Positions 26,552-37,431 of a stretch of DNA of 64,000 nt are shown here, one piece after another. The number at the start of each line of letters is the position of its first letter. The first letter of the stretch is position 1. The DNA comes from Pseudomonas serboccidentalis. Lineage in GTDB: Bacteria > Pseudomonadota > Gammaproteobacteria > Pseudomonadales > Pseudomonadaceae. Made by a program: the position numbers and the translations under genes. The stretch is taken from NCBI RefSeq assembly GCF_028830055.1, contig NZ_CP101655.1:5475976-5539975 (forward strand), in the 5' to 3' direction. The notes beneath the pieces were generated by a model, which was not told the DNA's origin, ran no database searches, and saw only the letters and a program-made list of their open reading frames with translations.

Positions 26552-27322
26552 TTGCTGCAGAACATTCGTGTCGTCCTGGTCAATACCAGCCACCCCGGCA
26601 ACATCGGCGGGGCCGCGCGCGCCATGAAAAACATGGGTCTGTCGCGGCTGGTGCTGGTCGAACCGCGGTTGTTCCCGCATCACGAAGCCGATGCGCGTGC
26701 TTCCGGTGCCGGGGATATCCTTGAAAACGCTCAAGTCGTCGCCACCTTGGAAGACGCGCTGGTGGGCTGCAATCTGGTGCTGGGTACCAGCGCCCGTGAC
26801 CGCCGCATTCCCTGGCCGCTGCTCGATCCGCGCGAATGCGGGAGCAAGGTGGTCGAGGAAGCCGGGCAGGGCGCGGAAATCGCTTTGGTGTTCGGTCGTG
26901 AAGACTCCGGCCTGACCAATGAAGAGCTGCAGCGATGTCACTTTCACGTGCACATCCCCTCCGATCCTGAGTTCAGCTCGCTGAACCTCGGGGCGGCGGT
27001 GCAGGTGTTGAGCTATGAAGTGCGTATGGCCTGGCTGGCCGCTCAGGGGCAGCCGACCAAGATCGAGAAAGAAGAAGTGGCTTCGGTGAAAAGCGCCGAG
27101 CTCGCGACCATGGATGAGCTGGAGCGCTTTTATGAGCATCTGGAGCAGACGCTGGTGGCCATCGAGTTTCTCGATCCGGAAAAACCACGACACTTGATGG
27201 CGCGCCTGCGCCGGTTGTACGGACGCAGCTCGGTCAGCCGGGCGGAAATGAATATTTTGCGTGGCATCCTCACGGAAACCCAAAAAGCGGCCCGTGGTGA
27301 GCTTCTTAAGCGGAAGGACTAA
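26552..27322 (+). CDS. trmJ: tRNA (cytidine/uridine-2'-O-)-methyltransferase TrmJ
   Basis: A 256-residue SPOUT methyltransferase that 2'-O-methylates position 32 of tRNAs. Family motifs: IRVVLVNTSHPGNIGGAARAMKNMGL at the start, LVFGREDSGLTNEEL and SLNLGAAVQVLSYE (the trefoil-knot SAM pocket). Translation must begin at a TTG (26552): the conserved N-terminus starts there and no ATG or GTG is available. It is directly followed by cysE with no gap. Confidence 0.95.
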   Translation: MLQNIRVVLVNTSHPGNIGGAARAMKNMGLSRLVLVEPRLFPHHEADARASGAGDILENAQVVATLEDALVGCNLVLGTSARDRRIPWPLLDPRECGSKVVEEAGQGAEIALVFGREDSGLTNEELQRCHFHVHIPSDPEFSSLNLGAAVQVLSYEVRMAWLAAQGQPTKIEKEEVASVKSAELATMDELERFYEHLEQTLVAIEFLDPEKPRHLMARLRRLYGRSSVSRAEMNILRGILTETQKAARGELLKRKD

Positions 27323-28102
27323 ATGATGTTTGAGCGTTTGCGTGAAGATATCCAGAGCGTATTCCATCGAGACCCGGCGGCGCGTAACGCTTTTGAAGTC
27401 CTGACCTGCTACCCCGGCATGCATGCAATCTGGATTCATCGATTGGCCGGTATGCTGTGGCGCAACGAGCTGAAGTGGCTGGCGCGACTGGTGTCGAACT
27501 TCGGTCGCTGGTTGACCGGCATCGAGATTCATCCGGGCGCCAAGGTCGGTCGGCGCTTCTTCATCGATCACGGCATGGGCATCGTCATCGGTGAAACTGC
27601 CGAGATTGGCGATGACGTGACCATTTACCAGGGCGTGACCCTCGGTGGCACCAGTTGGAATAAAGGCAAACGTCATCCGACGCTGGGCGACGGCGTGGTC
27701 GTGGGGGCGGGCGCCAAGGTGCTTGGCCCGTTCACGGTGGGCGCCGGTGCCAAAGTCGGTTCCAATGCCGTGGTGACCAAAGAAGTACCGCCGGGCGCCA
27801 CTGTTGTCGGTATTCCCGGGCGGATCATCGTCAAATCCGACGAAGAGCAGGACGCCAAGCGCAAAGCGATGGCCGAGAAGATCGGTTTCGATGCCTATGG
27901 TGTCAGCGAAGACATGCCGGACCCGGTGGCGCGCGCCATTGGTCAGTTGCTCGATCACCTGCAAGCGGTGGACGGGCGGCTGGAGGGGATGTGCGGCGCC
28001 CTGAAGGATCTGGGCAGTAATTACTGTGCCAAAGATCTGCCTGAGCTGCGCGAAGAAGACTTCGCCTGCGTCAAAGGCAAAGACGAATCCAAAGCTGGCT
28101 GA
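27323..28102 (+). CDS. cysE: Serine O-acetyltransferase
   Basis: A 259-residue CysE, making O-acetylserine for cysteine synthesis. A helical N-terminal domain is followed by left-handed beta-helix hexapeptide repeats with [44 protein letters not shown], which includes the catalytic His and the acetyl-CoA site. The C-terminal tail is long, as in other Pseudomonas orthologues. It starts at the first of two ATGs, directly after the trmJ stop. Cysteine supply suits its position just before the isc operon. Confidence 0.96.
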   Translation: MMFERLREDIQSVFHRDPAARNAFEVLTCYPGMHAIWIHRLAGMLWRNELKWLARLVSNFGRWLTGIEIHPGAKVGRRFFIDHGMGIVIGETAEIGDDVTIYQGVTLGGTSWNKGKRHPTLGDGVVVGAGAKVLGPFTVGAGAKVGSNAVVTKEVPPGATVVGIPGRIIVKSDEEQDAKRKAMAEKIGFDAYGVSEDMPDPVARAIGQLLDHLQAVDGRLEGMCGALKDLGSNYCAKDLPELREEDFACVKGKDESKAG

Positions 28103-28109
28103 TGCGTCT

Positions 28110-28192
28110 CTGTAGGCGCTGCCGAAGGCTGCGATCTTTTGATTTTGCTCTTCTATAAGATCAAAAGATCGCAGCCTGCGGCAGCTACTACA
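28110..28192. repeat. Inverted REP pair (CTGCCGAAGGCTGCGATC type)
   Basis: TGTAGGCGCTGCCGAAGGCTG...GATC and its inverse copy, about 20 bases apart. Confidence 0.88.
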
Positions 28193-28290
28193 CAGGCAGG
28201 CGGCAACCAGCGTGCCATTAGGCCGCAGACCCTGCTATCATTCGCGCGCTCTTTTGCGGGTAAACCCGACTAAAGCACTAGGTCTTATAG

Positions 28291-28319
28291 TTGACTTAAA
28301 TGCTCGGGAATTGCATACT
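28291..28319 (+). promoter_or_regulatory. isc operon promoter
   Basis: TTGACT (28291-28296), 17-base spacer, CATACT (28314-28319), 32 bases before the iscR ATG. The AT-rich spacer region resembles IscR-repressed promoters, so [2Fe-2S]-IscR autorepression is expected, though I cannot place an exact operator. Confidence 0.65.
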
Positions 28320-28350
28320 TCGCCCATTCCGAACTCCGTGGTAATTGTCC

Positions 28351-28842
28351 ATGCGACTGACTACAAAAGGCCGATACGCCGTGACCGCCATGCTTGATCT
28401 GGCGTTGCACGCGCAGCACGGGCCGGTGTCCCTGGCCGATATCTCCGAGCGCCAAGGCATCTCCCTGTCCTATCTCGAACAGCTTTTCGCCAAGCTGCGC
28501 CGCAGTAACCTGGTTTCCAGTGTTCGCGGTCCAGGTGGTGGTTACCAGCTGTCGCGCGACATGCAGGGTATCCAGGTGGCTCAGGTGATCGATGCGGTCA
28601 ACGAATCGGTCGATGCCACCAAGTGCCAGGGCCAGGGCGATTGCCATTCCGGCGACACCTGCCTGACCCATCACCTGTGGTGCGACCTGAGCCTGCAGAT
28701 TCACGAATTTCTCAGCGGTATCAGCTTGGCCGACCTCGTAACTCGCCGTGAGGTGCAGGAAGTGGCCCAGCGTCAGGATCAGCGTCGTTGCAATGGCAAG
28801 GCGCCGCGCCTGGACAAGATTGAAGCGTCCGCCGTCGAATGA
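28351..28842 (+). CDS. iscR: Fe-S cluster regulator IscR
   Basis: A 163-residue Rrf2-family repressor. It begins [20 protein letters not shown], with a winged helix including [14 protein letters not shown] and the GPGGGYQL wing. The [2Fe-2S] ligands [13 protein letters not shown] (three Cys, C-x5-C-x5-C) are followed by His. It senses cluster status and represses the operon it heads. I use the ATG at 28351; a TTG two codons earlier is less likely. Confidence 0.96.
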   Translation: MRLTTKGRYAVTAMLDLALHAQHGPVSLADISERQGISLSYLEQLFAKLRRSNLVSSVRGPGGGYQLSRDMQGIQVAQVIDAVNESVDATKCQGQGDCHSGDTCLTHHLWCDLSLQIHEFLSGISLADLVTRREVQEVAQRQDQRRCNGKAPRLDKIEASAVE

Positions 28843-28892
28843 CAGCCAAAGAGCTAGCGGCACGCCAGCCAGCCTGATTTAGGAGATAGTCC

Positions 28893-30107
28893 ATGAAATT
28901 GCCGATTTACCTTGATTACTCTGCGACCACCCCGGTCGATCCGCGCGTTGCGCAAAAAATGAGTGAATGCCTGCTGGTCGACGGAAACTTCGGTAACCCG
29001 GCGTCCCGTTCCCACGTGTTCGGCTGGAAAGCTGAAGAGTCCGTCGAAAACGCCCGTCGTCAGGTGGCCGATCTGGTCAATGCCGACCCGCGTGAAATCG
29101 TCTGGACGTCCGGCGCCACCGAATCCGACAACCTGGCTATCAAGGGTGCGGCACATTTCTATGGCTCCAAGGGCAAGCACCTGATCACCAGCAAGATCGA
29201 ACACAAGGCCGTCCTCGACACCATGCGCCAACTGGAGCGTGAAGGTTTCGAAGTGACCTACCTTGAGCCGACTGAAGACGGTCTGATCACCCCTGCGATG
29301 ATCGAAGCGGCGCTGCGTGAAGACACCATCCTGGTGTCGGTCATGCACGTGAACAACGAAATCGGCACCATCAACGACATCGCTGCCATCGGCGAACTGA
29401 CCCGCTCCAAGGGCGTCCTGCTGCATGTTGACGCGGCTCAGTCCACCGGCAAGGTCGAGATCGACCTGCAGAAGCTGAAAGTCGACATGATGTCGTTCTC
29501 TGCCCACAAAACCTACGGCCCTAAAGGCATTGGCGCGCTGTACGTCAGCCGCAAGCCACGTGTACGCATCGAAGCGACCATGCACGGTGGCGGTCACGAG
29601 CGTGGCATGCGTTCCGGCACCCTGGCGACTCACCAGATCGTCGGCATGGGCGAGGCGTTCCGTGTAGCCAAGGAAGACATGGCTGCCGAAAACGTGCGCA
29701 TCAAAGCCCTGAGCGACCGTTTCTTCAAGCAGGTCGAGCACCTGGAAGAGCTGTACGTCAACGGCAGCCTGACTGCCCGCGTTCCGCACAACCTGAACCT
29801 GAGCTTCAACTATGTTGAAGGCGAGTCGCTGATCATGGCCCTCAAGGATCTGGCGGTATCGTCCGGTTCGGCCTGCACCTCGGCATCCCTTGAGCCTTCG
29901 TACGTGCTGCGCGCCCTGGGCCGCAACGACGAACTGGCACACAGCTCGATCCGTTTCACCTTCGGCCGTTTCACCACCGAAGAAGAAATCGACTATGCCG
30001 CGCAGAAAGTCTGCGAGGCCGTTACCAAGCTGCGCGCTCTGTCGCCGCTGTGGGACATGTACAAAGACGGTGTCGACATTTCGAAAATCGAGTGGGCGGC
30101 ACACTGA
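28893..30107 (+). CDS. iscS: Cysteine desulfurase IscS
   Basis: A 404-residue PLP enzyme that takes sulfur from cysteine for Fe-S clusters and tRNA thiolation. PLP lysine in [17 protein letters not shown]; persulfide cysteine in the mobile loop [21 protein letters not shown]. It has the family's normal length and sits second in the isc operon. Confidence 0.98.
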   Translation: MKLPIYLDYSATTPVDPRVAQKMSECLLVDGNFGNPASRSHVFGWKAEESVENARRQVADLVNADPREIVWTSGATESDNLAIKGAAHFYGSKGKHLITSKIEHKAVLDTMRQLEREGFEVTYLEPTEDGLITPAMIEAALREDTILVSVMHVNNEIGTINDIAAIGELTRSKGVLLHVDAAQSTGKVEIDLQKLKVDMMSFSAHKTYGPKGIGALYVSRKPRVRIEATMHGGGHERGMRSGTLATHQIVGMGEAFRVAKEDMAAENVRIKALSDRFFKQVEHLEELYVNGSLTARVPHNLNLSFNYVEGESLIMALKDLAVSSGSACTSASLEPSYVLRALGRNDELAHSSIRFTFGRFTTEEEIDYAAQKVCEAVTKLRALSPLWDMYKDGVDISKIEWAAH

Positions 30108-30190
30108 TTTCAAGTCGCCGCGAACCGGCCCTGCGACCCAAGGTTGCAGGGCTTAAAGAGCGACTCTCTGATGAGTGAGGATTAAGCACC

Positions 30191-30577
30191 ATGGCTTACA
30201 GCGAAAAGGTCATCGACCACTACGAAAACCCGCGCAACGTCGGCAAGATGAACGCGGAAGACCCGGATGTCGGCACCGGCATGGTCGGCGCTCCGGCGTG
30301 CGGCGACGTGATGCGTCTGCAGATCAAGGTCAACGACCAGGGCGTTATCGAAGACGCCAAGTTCAAAACCTATGGCTGCGGTTCGGCAATCGCTTCCAGC
30401 TCCCTCGCCACCGAGTGGATGAAGGGCAAGACCCTGGACGAGGCCGAGACCATCAAGAACACTCAGCTGGCCGAAGAACTGGCCCTGCCGCCAGTGAAAA
30501 TCCACTGCTCGGTACTCGCTGAAGACGCCATCAAGGCGGCCGTTCGCGACTACAAGCAGAAGAAAGGCTTGATCTAA
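30191..30577 (+). CDS. iscU: Fe-S scaffold protein IscU
   Basis: A 128-residue scaffold on which clusters are assembled. The three ligand cysteines are in [23 protein letters not shown] and [12 protein letters not shown], and the LPPVKIHC motif is the HscA recognition site. Full length, directly after iscS. Confidence 0.98.
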   Translation: MAYSEKVIDHYENPRNVGKMNAEDPDVGTGMVGAPACGDVMRLQIKVNDQGVIEDAKFKTYGCGSAIASSSLATEWMKGKTLDEAETIKNTQLAEELALPPVKIHCSVLAEDAIKAAVRDYKQKKGLI

Positions 30578-30605
30578 GCATTGCGCGACGAGTAAGGAGT
30601 CAACG

Positions 30606-30929
30606 ATGGCTATCAGCATGACAGAAGCGGCTGCTCGACACGTGCGACGCTCCCTCGACGGGCGCGGCAAAGGTGAAGGGATTCGTCTGGGTGTTCGCAC
30701 CACAGGCTGTTCCGGCCTTGCCTACGTGCTGGAGTTTGTCGACGAGGTGGTTGCAGAGGATCAGGTGTTCGAAAGTCACGGCGAGAAAGTGATCATCGAC
30801 CCGAAAAGCCTGGCCTACCTGGACGGCACCGAACTCGATTTCGTCAAGGAAGGGTTGAACGAAGGCTTCAAGTTCAACAATCCCAACGTACGCGGTGAAT
30901 GTGGCTGCGGCGAAAGCTTCAACATCTGA
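30606..30929 (+). CDS. iscA: A-type Fe-S carrier IscA
   Basis: A 107-residue carrier with the invariant cysteines in TTGCSGLAY and the C-terminal ECGCGESF. It delivers clusters or iron to target proteins. AAGGAG precedes the ATG. Confidence 0.98.
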   Translation: MAISMTEAAARHVRRSLDGRGKGEGIRLGVRTTGCSGLAYVLEFVDEVVAEDQVFESHGEKVIIDPKSLAYLDGTELDFVKEGLNEGFKFNNPNVRGECGCGESFNI

Positions 30930-30937
30930 GGCTTGTC

Positions 30938-31459
30938 GTGGGTATTCCTTGTCATTTCGCTTTATTCGAGCTGCAACCGAGCTTCCGTCTGGATCTCGAG
31001 CAGTTGGCCACGCGCTACCGTGAGTTGGCGCGCGGTGTTCATCCTGACCGCTTTGCCGACGCTTCCGAGCGTGAGCAGCGGGCGGCACTCGAGCAGTCTG
31101 CACGGCTCAATGATGCCTACCAGACGCTCAAGAGCCCGGCCCAGCGTGCGCGCTACCTGCTGACCATCAGCGGGCATGAAGTGCCGATGGAAGTCACGGT
31201 CCATGATCCCGAGTTTCTTCTGCAGCAGATGCAATGGCGCGAAGAGCTCGAAGACCTCCAGGACAGCGCCGATCTCGACGGTGTTGCGGTGTTCAAGCGT
31301 CGCTTGAAAGTCGCTCAGGAACAATTGAACGAAAGCTTCGCAGCCTGTTGGGATGATGCGGCGCAACGCGAACAGGCCGAACGCCTGATGCGGCGCATGC
31401 AGTTCCTCGACAAGCTCACCTACGAAGTGCGCCAGTTAGAAGAGCGCCTCGACGATTAA
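30938..31459 (+). CDS. hscB: Co-chaperone HscB
   Basis: A 173-residue J-domain co-chaperone that brings IscU to HscA. The J-domain has [11 protein letters not shown]...[16 protein letters not shown] with the HPD motif. The C-terminal helices bind IscU. The start is a GTG at 30938 ([12 protein letters not shown]), 8 bases after iscA; the conserved N-terminus excludes starts further upstream inside iscA. Confidence 0.95.
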   Translation: MGIPCHFALFELQPSFRLDLEQLATRYRELARGVHPDRFADASEREQRAALEQSARLNDAYQTLKSPAQRARYLLTISGHEVPMEVTVHDPEFLLQQMQWREELEDLQDSADLDGVAVFKRRLKVAQEQLNESFAACWDDAAQREQAERLMRRMQFLDKLTYEVRQLEERLDD

Positions 31460-31510
31460 CCCAGTGCCGCTCCGGTCGCACGCCTGATATACAGATAAGT
31501 CCTGATCACG

Positions 31511-33376
31511 ATGGCCCTACTGCAGATCGCCGAACCCGGCCAAAGTCCTCAACCGCACCAGCGTCGTCTGGCTGTGGGGATCGACTTGGGCACTACCAAT
31601 TCGCTGGTCGCTGCGTTGCGCAGTGGTCTTTCCGAGCCACTGGCCGACGCTGACGGGCAGGTCATTCTGCCGTCCGCCGTGCGTTATCACGCCGATCGCG
31701 TCGAGGTTGGCGAGTCGGCCAAGCTGGCCGCGTCTTCCGATCCCTTGAACACTGTGCTGTCGGTCAAGCGCCTGATGGGGCGTGGTCTGTCCGACGTCAA
31801 GCAATTGGGCGATCAACTGCCGTACCGCTTTGTCGGCGGCGAATCGCACATGCCGTTCATCGACACCGTGCAAGGGCCGAAAAGCCCGGTCGAAGTCTCC
31901 GCCGATATCCTCAAGGTGCTGCGTCAGCGTGCTGAAGCCACCTTGGGCGGTGAATTGGTTGGCGCGGTGATCACCGTGCCGGCGTATTTCGACGATGCTC
32001 AGCGCCAGGCCACCAAAGACGCGGCAAAACTCGCCGGTCTGAACGTGCTGCGTCTGCTCAACGAGCCGACCGCTGCCGCCGTGGCTTATGGTCTGGATCA
32101 ACATGCCGAAGGCCTGGTGGCCATTTATGACCTGGGCGGCGGTACCTTCGATATTTCGATTCTGCGTCTGACTGGCGGTGTTTTCGAGGTGCTGGCCACT
32201 GGTGGCGATAGCGCACTGGGCGGCGACGACTTCGATCACGCGATTGCCGGCTGGATCATCGAGAGCGCCGATCTGTCCGCCGACCTCGATCCGGGCGCAC
32301 AACGCAATCTGCTGCAAACCGCGTGCGCGGCCAAAGAAGCCCTGTCCGATGCGGCCAGCGTTGAAGTCGCCTACGGTGACTGGAAAGCGCAGTTGACCCG
32401 CGAAGCCTTCGATGCGCTGATCGAGCCGATGGTTGCGCGCAGCCTGAAAGCCTGCCGCCGTGCCGTGCGTGATTCCGGTATCGAGTTGGAAGACGTGCAC
32501 GCCGTGGTCATGGTCGGTGGTTCGACCCGTGTGCCGCGTGTTCGCGAAGCCGTTGCCGAAGCCTTTGGTCGTCAGCCTTTGACTGAAATCGACCCGGATC
32601 AAGTGGTGGCCATCGGGGCCGCGATCCAGGCGGATACGCTGGCTGGCAACAAGCGCGATGGCGGCGAACTGCTGCTGCTCGACGTGATTCCGCTGTCCCT
32701 GGGGCTGGAAACCATGGGCGGGCTGATGGAAAAGGTGATTCCGCGCAACACCACCATCCCGGTTGCCCGCGCTCAGGACTTCACCACGTATAAAGACGGC
32801 CAGTCGGCCATGGCGATCCACGTGTTGCAGGGCGAGCGCGAGCTGATCAGCGACTGCCGCTCTCTGGCGCGCTTCGAGCTGCGCGGCATCCCGGCAATGG
32901 TGGCTGGCGCGGCGAAGATTCGCGTGACCTTCCAGGTCGATGCCGACGGTCTGCTCAGCGTGTCTGCCCGTGAACTGGGGTCGGGCGTTGAAGCGAGCAT
33001 TCAGGTCAAGCCGTCCTACGGCCTGACCGACGGCGAAATCGCCAAAATGCTGAAAGATTCGTTCCAGCACGCCAACGACGACAAGGTCGCCCGTGTTCTG
33101 CGTGAACAGCAAGTCGATGCCCAGCGCCTGATCGAAGCGGTGCAGGGCGCTCTGGAGGCCGATGGCGAGCGCTTGCTCGATGCCGAAGAGCGCATGGTCA
33201 TCGACCTGCAAGTGCAGGAACTCACCGAACTGATGAAAGGTACCGATGGTTACGCCATCGAGCAGCAGACCAAGCGTCTGTCGCAAGTGACCGATGCTTT
33301 TGCTGCCCGCCGCATGGACCTGACGGTGAAAGCCGCTCTGTCGGGGCGCAACCTGAATGAAATCGAGGATATCTGA
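31511..33376 (+). CDS. hscA: Hsp70-family chaperone HscA
   Basis: A 621-residue specialised DnaK-like ATPase for releasing clusters from IscU. ATPase motifs: [36 protein letters not shown]. The substrate domain has [30 protein letters not shown]. Its stop overlaps the ferredoxin ATG by one base. Confidence 0.98.
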   Translation: MALLQIAEPGQSPQPHQRRLAVGIDLGTTNSLVAALRSGLSEPLADADGQVILPSAVRYHADRVEVGESAKLAASSDPLNTVLSVKRLMGRGLSDVKQLGDQLPYRFVGGESHMPFIDTVQGPKSPVEVSADILKVLRQRAEATLGGELVGAVITVPAYFDDAQRQATKDAAKLAGLNVLRLLNEPTAAAVAYGLDQHAEGLVAIYDLGGGTFDISILRLTGGVFEVLATGGDSALGGDDFDHAIAGWIIESADLSADLDPGAQRNLLQTACAAKEALSDAASVEVAYGDWKAQLTREAFDALIEPMVARSLKACRRAVRDSGIELEDVHAVVMVGGSTRVPRVREAVAEAFGRQPLTEIDPDQVVAIGAAIQADTLAGNKRDGGELLLLDVIPLSLGLETMGGLMEKVIPRNTTIPVARAQDFTTYKDGQSAMAIHVLQGERELISDCRSLARFELRGIPAMVAGAAKIRVTFQVDADGLLSVSARELGSGVEASIQVKPSYGLTDGEIAKMLKDSFQHANDDKVARVLREQQVDAQRLIEAVQGALEADGERLLDAEERMVIDLQVQELTELMKGTDGYAIEQQTKRLSQVTDAFAARRMDLTVKAALSGRNLNEIEDI

Positions 33377-33717
33377 TGCCGCAGGTCATTTTTCTGCCCC
33401 ACGAGAAGTTCTGCCCTGAAGGCATGGTTGTAGAGGCTGAGCCGGGCATTTCGATTCTCGAACTGGCTCATGAGCACCATATCGAGATGGAAAGTGCCTG
33501 TGGTGGCGTTTGCGCCTGCACCACGTGCCACTGCATCATCCGCGAGGGTTTCGACTCGCTGGAAGAGGCTGACGAGCTGGAAGAAGACTTCCTCGATCGT
33601 GCCTGGGGCCTGGAAGCGCAATCGCGCCTGGCCTGTCAGGCTATCGTCGGTGAGGAAGACATCACCGTCGAGATTCCGAAATATTCGCTTAACCATGCGG
33701 CCGAAGCGCCGCACTGA
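33376..33717 (+). CDS. fdx: [2Fe-2S] ferredoxin of the isc operon
   Basis: A 113-residue adrenodoxin-type ferredoxin that donates electrons for cluster assembly. Ligands: C-x5-C-x2-C in SACGGVCACTTCHC, with the fourth Cys in RLACQAI. The ATG overlaps the hscA stop. Confidence 0.97.
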   Translation: MPQVIFLPHEKFCPEGMVVEAEPGISILELAHEHHIEMESACGGVCACTTCHCIIREGFDSLEEADELEEDFLDRAWGLEAQSRLACQAIVGEEDITVEIPKYSLNHAAEAPH

Positions 33718-33731
33718 CTGGTAAGACTGTC

Positions 33732-33932
33732 ATGAGCTACGGTTGGAATGATGTTCAACGCATTGCAGAAGAATTGGCCGAAGCCAAGCCGGATGTAGAT
33801 CCGCTTTCTGTCAATTTCGTCGACCTGCAGCGATGGATCATGGAACTGCCTGACTTCGACAACACCTCCGGCCGTGTCGGCGAGAAGGTGTTGGAAGCGG
33901 TTCAGGCGCTCTGGATCGAAGAAGTCGACTGA
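33732..33932 (+). CDS. iscX: IscX, frataxin-like regulator of IscS
   Basis: A 66-residue acidic protein (YGWNDVQRIAEELAEAKPDVDP...DFDNTSGRVGEKVLEAVQALWIEE) that binds IscS and iron. It is the last gene of the isc operon. Confidence 0.96.
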   Translation: MSYGWNDVQRIAEELAEAKPDVDPLSVNFVDLQRWIMELPDFDNTSGRVGEKVLEAVQALWIEEVD

Positions 33933-33961
33933 TCGTCCTCGCAGGTTAGGCAATACCCAAG

Positions 33962-33992
33962 AACCCGCGTATAATTCGCGGGTTTAATTTTT
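33962..33992 (+). terminator. isc operon terminator, with ndk -10 in its loop
   Basis: AACCCGCG (33962-33969) and CGCGGGTT (33977-33984) form an 8-bp stem, followed by TAATTTTT. The loop reads TATAATT, a perfect -10 box 45 bases before ndk, so the element may both end isc and start ndk transcription. Confidence 0.7.
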
Positions 33993-34020
33993 CGCAAATT
34001 ACTGTTTCTGGAGTTACACC

Positions 34021-34446
34021 ATGGCTGTTCAACGTACTTTCTCCATCATCAAGCCTGACGCCGTTGCTAAAGGCGCTGCCGGCGAAATCGTTACCCGTTT
34101 CGAAAAGGCTGGTCTGAAAGTTGTTGCTTCGAAAATGAAGCAGCTGTCCAAAGCCGAAGCTGAAGGCTTCTACGCTGAGCACAAAGAGCGTGGTTTCTTC
34201 GGTGACCTGGTTGCTTTCATGATCTCCGGTCCAGTGGTTGTTCAGGTTCTGGAAGGCGAAAACGCTATCGCTCGCAACCGTGAGCTGATGGGCGCTACCA
34301 ACCCTAAAGAAGCTGCTGCCGGCACCATCCGTGCTGACTTCGCTGAGTCGATCGACGCCAACGCCGTTCACGGTTCGGACTCCGAAGCCGCTGCTGCTCG
34401 CGAAATCTCGTACTTCTTCGCAGCTACTGAAGTAACCACTCGCTAA
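34021..34446 (+). CDS. ndk: Nucleoside diphosphate kinase
   Basis: A 141-residue kinase that balances nucleoside triphosphate pools. The active-site His is in NAVHGSDS. Strong GGAG ribosome site; T-rich codon choices typical of a highly expressed gene. Confidence 0.98.
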   Translation: MAVQRTFSIIKPDAVAKGAAGEIVTRFEKAGLKVVASKMKQLSKAEAEGFYAEHKERGFFGDLVAFMISGPVVVQVLEGENAIARNRELMGATNPKEAAAGTIRADFAESIDANAVHGSDSEAAAAREISYFFAATEVTTR

Positions 34447-34474
34447 GCATTGGCTTAAGAGTGAAGGTGAATCC

Positions 34475-35623
34475 ATGACTACATCGACTGTTAAAACCAA
34501 CCTGCTGGGGCTGACCCAGCCGGAAATGGAAAAATTCTTCGACTCAATCGGGGAGAAGCGTTTCCGTGCCGGTCAGGTAATGAAATGGATTCACCACTTT
34601 GGCGTCGATGATTTCGACGCCATGACGAACGTCAGCAAGGCCTTGCGCGACAAGCTCAAGGCTATTGCCGAGGTTCGTGGTCCCGAAGTGGTCAGCGAGG
34701 ACATTTCCAGCGACGGCACCCGTAAGTGGGTGGTGCGCGTGGCGTCCGGCAGCTGTGTCGAGACCGTGTACATTCCCCAGGGCAAACGCGGCACGCTGTG
34801 CGTTTCGTCCCAGGCAGGCTGTGCCCTGGACTGCAGTTTCTGCTCCACCGGCAAGCAAGGCTTCAACAGCAACCTCACCGCCGCCGAAGTCATCGGGCAG
34901 GTGTGGATTGCCAACAAATCTTTCGGCAGCGTCCCGGCCACTATCGACCGCGCCATCACCAACGTGGTGATGATGGGCATGGGCGAGCCGTTGCTGAACT
35001 TCGACAACGTCGTGGCCGCCATGCATCTGATGATGGATGACCTGGGCTACGGGATCTCCAAGCGCCGCGTGACCCTGTCCACGTCGGGTGTGGTGCCGAT
35101 GATCGATGAGCTGGCCAAGCACATTGATGTCTCCCTGGCGTTGTCCCTGCACGCACCGAATGACGCATTGCGTAACCAATTGGTGCCGATCAACAAGAAA
35201 TATCCGCTTAAGATGCTGCTCGAGTCGTGCCAGCGCTACATGTCCGCCCTTGGCGAGAAACGTGTGCTGACCATCGAGTACACCTTGCTCAAGGACGTCA
35301 ACGACAAGCTTGAGCACGCGGTGGAAATGATCGAACTGCTGAAAGACATTCCGTGCAAGATCAACCTGATTCCGTTCAACCCGTTCCCGCACTCCGGGTA
35401 CGAGCGGCCGAGCAACAACGCCATTCGTCGGTTCCAGGATCAGTTGCATCAAGCCGGTTTCAACGTCACTGTTCGCACCACCCGTGGTGAAGACATCGAC
35501 GCCGCGTGTGGTCAATTGGTAGGGCAGGTGCTGGATCGCACCCGTCGCAGCGAACGTTACATCGCCGTGCGCGAGTTGAGCGCCGACAGCGATCTGGCAC
35601 AGAACGCCGCGAACACTAACTAA
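34475..35623 (+). CDS. rlmN: Dual-specificity RNA methyltransferase RlmN
   Basis: A 382-residue radical SAM enzyme that methylates C2 of A2503 in 23S rRNA and A37 in some tRNAs. The radical SAM cluster ligands are [11 protein letters not shown] (C-x3-C-x2-C); the methyl-carrier Cys is in [14 protein letters not shown]. Downstream of ndk as in other pseudomonads. Confidence 0.98.
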   Translation: MTTSTVKTNLLGLTQPEMEKFFDSIGEKRFRAGQVMKWIHHFGVDDFDAMTNVSKALRDKLKAIAEVRGPEVVSEDISSDGTRKWVVRVASGSCVETVYIPQGKRGTLCVSSQAGCALDCSFCSTGKQGFNSNLTAAEVIGQVWIANKSFGSVPATIDRAITNVVMMGMGEPLLNFDNVVAAMHLMMDDLGYGISKRRVTLSTSGVVPMIDELAKHIDVSLALSLHAPNDALRNQLVPINKKYPLKMLLESCQRYMSALGEKRVLTIEYTLLKDVNDKLEHAVEMIELLKDIPCKINLIPFNPFPHSGYERPSNNAIRRFQDQLHQAGFNVTVRTTRGEDIDAACGQLVGQVLDRTRRSERYIAVRELSADSDLAQNAANTN

Positions 35624-35635
35624 GAGAGGATCTCT

Positions 35636-36394
35636 ATGTCCCTGCGCTTTGCGCTGCTGTTGCTGATGGCCAGCCTGTGTGCTGGTTGTGTCCTGTCGGG
35701 TGACTACAACCCGATGAAGACCAGCAAGGGCCGCGATGAAGCGCGGGCTGCCTACGTGCAGTTGGGACTGGGATACCTGCAGCAAGGGATGACCGAGCGG
35801 GCCAAGGTGCCGCTGAAAAAGGCCCTGGAACTGGACGGTTCCGATCCTGATGCCAACGCCGCCCTCGGGTTGGTGTTCCAGGCCGAAATGGAACCGAAGC
35901 TGGCCGACGAACACTTTCGCAAAGCCTTGTCCTCCCGCCCCACCGATGCCCGTATCCTCAACAATTACGGCAGTTTTCTCTACGAAGAACAGCGTTACAA
36001 GGAAGCCTACGAGCGTTTTGAACAGGCAGCCGCCGATACCCTGTATCCTGAGCGTTCGCGGGTGTTCGAGAACCTCGGCATGACCGCGGCAAAGCTCGGG
36101 CAGCGGGAGCTGGCGCAGCAGCAACTGGAAAAAGCCCTGCGGCTGAACCGTCAACAACCGCGTGCCTTGCTGGAAATGGCTGAGTTGTCCTTCGAAGACA
36201 GGCATTATGTGCCCGCGCGTGACTATTACGACCGTTTCAGCCTGCTAACCGAGCAAAATGCACGTAGTCTATTGCTCGGCGTTCGGCTGGCAAAAGTGTT
36301 TGAAGATCGCGACAAGGCCGCCAGTTACGGCCTGCAATTAAAACGACTCTATCCCGGTACGCCGGAATATCAGCAATACCTGTCGGAGCAATGA
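35636..36394 (+). CDS. pilF: Type IV pilus pilotin PilF
   Basis: A 252-residue outer-membrane lipoprotein needed to assemble the PilQ secretin. Lipobox LCAGC near residue 18, then about six TPR repeats (AAYVQLGLGYLQQGMTERAKVPLKKALELDGSD and similar). Its stop overlaps the rodZ start by 4 bases. Confidence 0.96.
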   Translation: MSLRFALLLLMASLCAGCVLSGDYNPMKTSKGRDEARAAYVQLGLGYLQQGMTERAKVPLKKALELDGSDPDANAALGLVFQAEMEPKLADEHFRKALSSRPTDARILNNYGSFLYEEQRYKEAYERFEQAAADTLYPERSRVFENLGMTAAKLGQRELAQQQLEKALRLNRQQPRALLEMAELSFEDRHYVPARDYYDRFSLLTEQNARSLLLGVRLAKVFEDRDKAASYGLQLKRLYPGTPEYQQYLSEQ

Positions 36395-37428
36395 TGAAAG
36401 CGGCGCATCCCGAAGTTGTAGCAGCGACTCGCGTTAATCCCGGTGAGACTTTGCGCCAGGCCCGCGAAAGCAATGGCTGGTCGCTGGCCGAAGTGGCCCT
36501 CAAGCTCAACCTCACTGTGACTTCCCTGAGCAATCTTGAGGCTGGCGCTTTCGACAAGCTGCCGGGGCATACCTTCGCTCGCGGTTACATTCGCGCCTAT
36601 GCCAAATTGCTCGGCATGGACCAGACCGTTCTGGTCCAGCAATTCGACCAGTCCACCGGCACCGACTCCCAGGGCAGCAATGTGCATGCGCTGGGTCGTA
36701 TCGAAGAGCCTGTGCGGGTTTCCCACACCATTTTGCGAATCGTCAGCCTGCTGTTGCTGATCGCAGTCATCGGCGGCGGTTTCGTCTGGTGGCAGGATCA
36801 GACCTCGCTGCGCACCAAGGACTTGACCAGTCTGGCCCCGGAGCACGTTGAAGTCGAAGGCGCCGACGGCACCACGCAGATTCACCCGATCGACGAGCCG
36901 GAAGACCAGGCCGTTGCCGAAGGTCAGGCGGAGGGTGCAACCGCTCTGGCCCTGCCACAGTCGGAAACCACCGCTGAATCGACCGGTGCCGAGCCAGCCG
37001 CTCCGGCCGCAGCTCCAGCAGCACCGGTCGTAGCGCCAGTCGCACCGGCTCACACTCCGGCCCCGGTTGTCGCCACTCCGGCTGCACCGGCACCGAACGT
37101 TCCGGCCACCCCGGCGCCGACCGTTACCGCGCCAATCGTCCCGGCGACGCCTGCGCCAACCGCAGAAGCGGCGACTCCAGCTGCCGGTGACGGTCAGGTG
37201 CAACTGCAGTTCACCGCCGATTGCTGGGCGCAGGTCACCGATGGTCGCGGCAAGGTGCTGTTCAGTGGTCTGAAACACAAAGGCGACAGCGTCTCGGTTT
37301 CCGGCAAGCCGCCACTGGCGGTACGCCTGGGTGTGGCTCGCGCCGCACAGGTCAGCTACAACGGCCAACCGGTCGATATCGCTCCGTTCACCAGTGGCGA
37401 GACTGCTCGCCTGAAGTTGGGTCAATAA
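36391..37428 (+). CDS. rodZ: Cytoskeleton protein RodZ
   Basis: A 345-residue bitopic protein linking MreB to the elongasome. An N-terminal HTH (GETLRQARESNGWSLAEVALKLNLT) precedes one membrane span near 115-132 (ILRIVSLLLLIAVIGGGFVWW). A long periplasmic Pro/Ala linker of PAPAAP-type repeats (about 190-265) leads to a DUF4115 C-terminal domain (VQLQFTADCWAQVTDGRGKVLF). The linker is likely to vary in length between strains. Confidence 0.94.
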   Translation: MMKAAHPEVVAATRVNPGETLRQARESNGWSLAEVALKLNLTVTSLSNLEAGAFDKLPGHTFARGYIRAYAKLLGMDQTVLVQQFDQSTGTDSQGSNVHALGRIEEPVRVSHTILRIVSLLLLIAVIGGGFVWWQDQTSLRTKDLTSLAPEHVEVEGADGTTQIHPIDEPEDQAVAEGQAEGATALALPQSETTAESTGAEPAAPAAAPAAPVVAPVAPAHTPAPVVATPAAPAPNVPATPAPTVTAPIVPATPAPTAEAATPAAGDGQVQLQFTADCWAQVTDGRGKVLFSGLKHKGDSVSVSGKPPLAVRLGVARAAQVSYNGQPVDIAPFTSGETARLKLGQ

Positions 37429-37431
37429 GTC

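Noticed and set aside
31517..33286. 589-codon frame antisense to hscA
   Set aside because: Shadow frame; His/Gln-rich composition typical of antisense reading of Pseudomonas genes.
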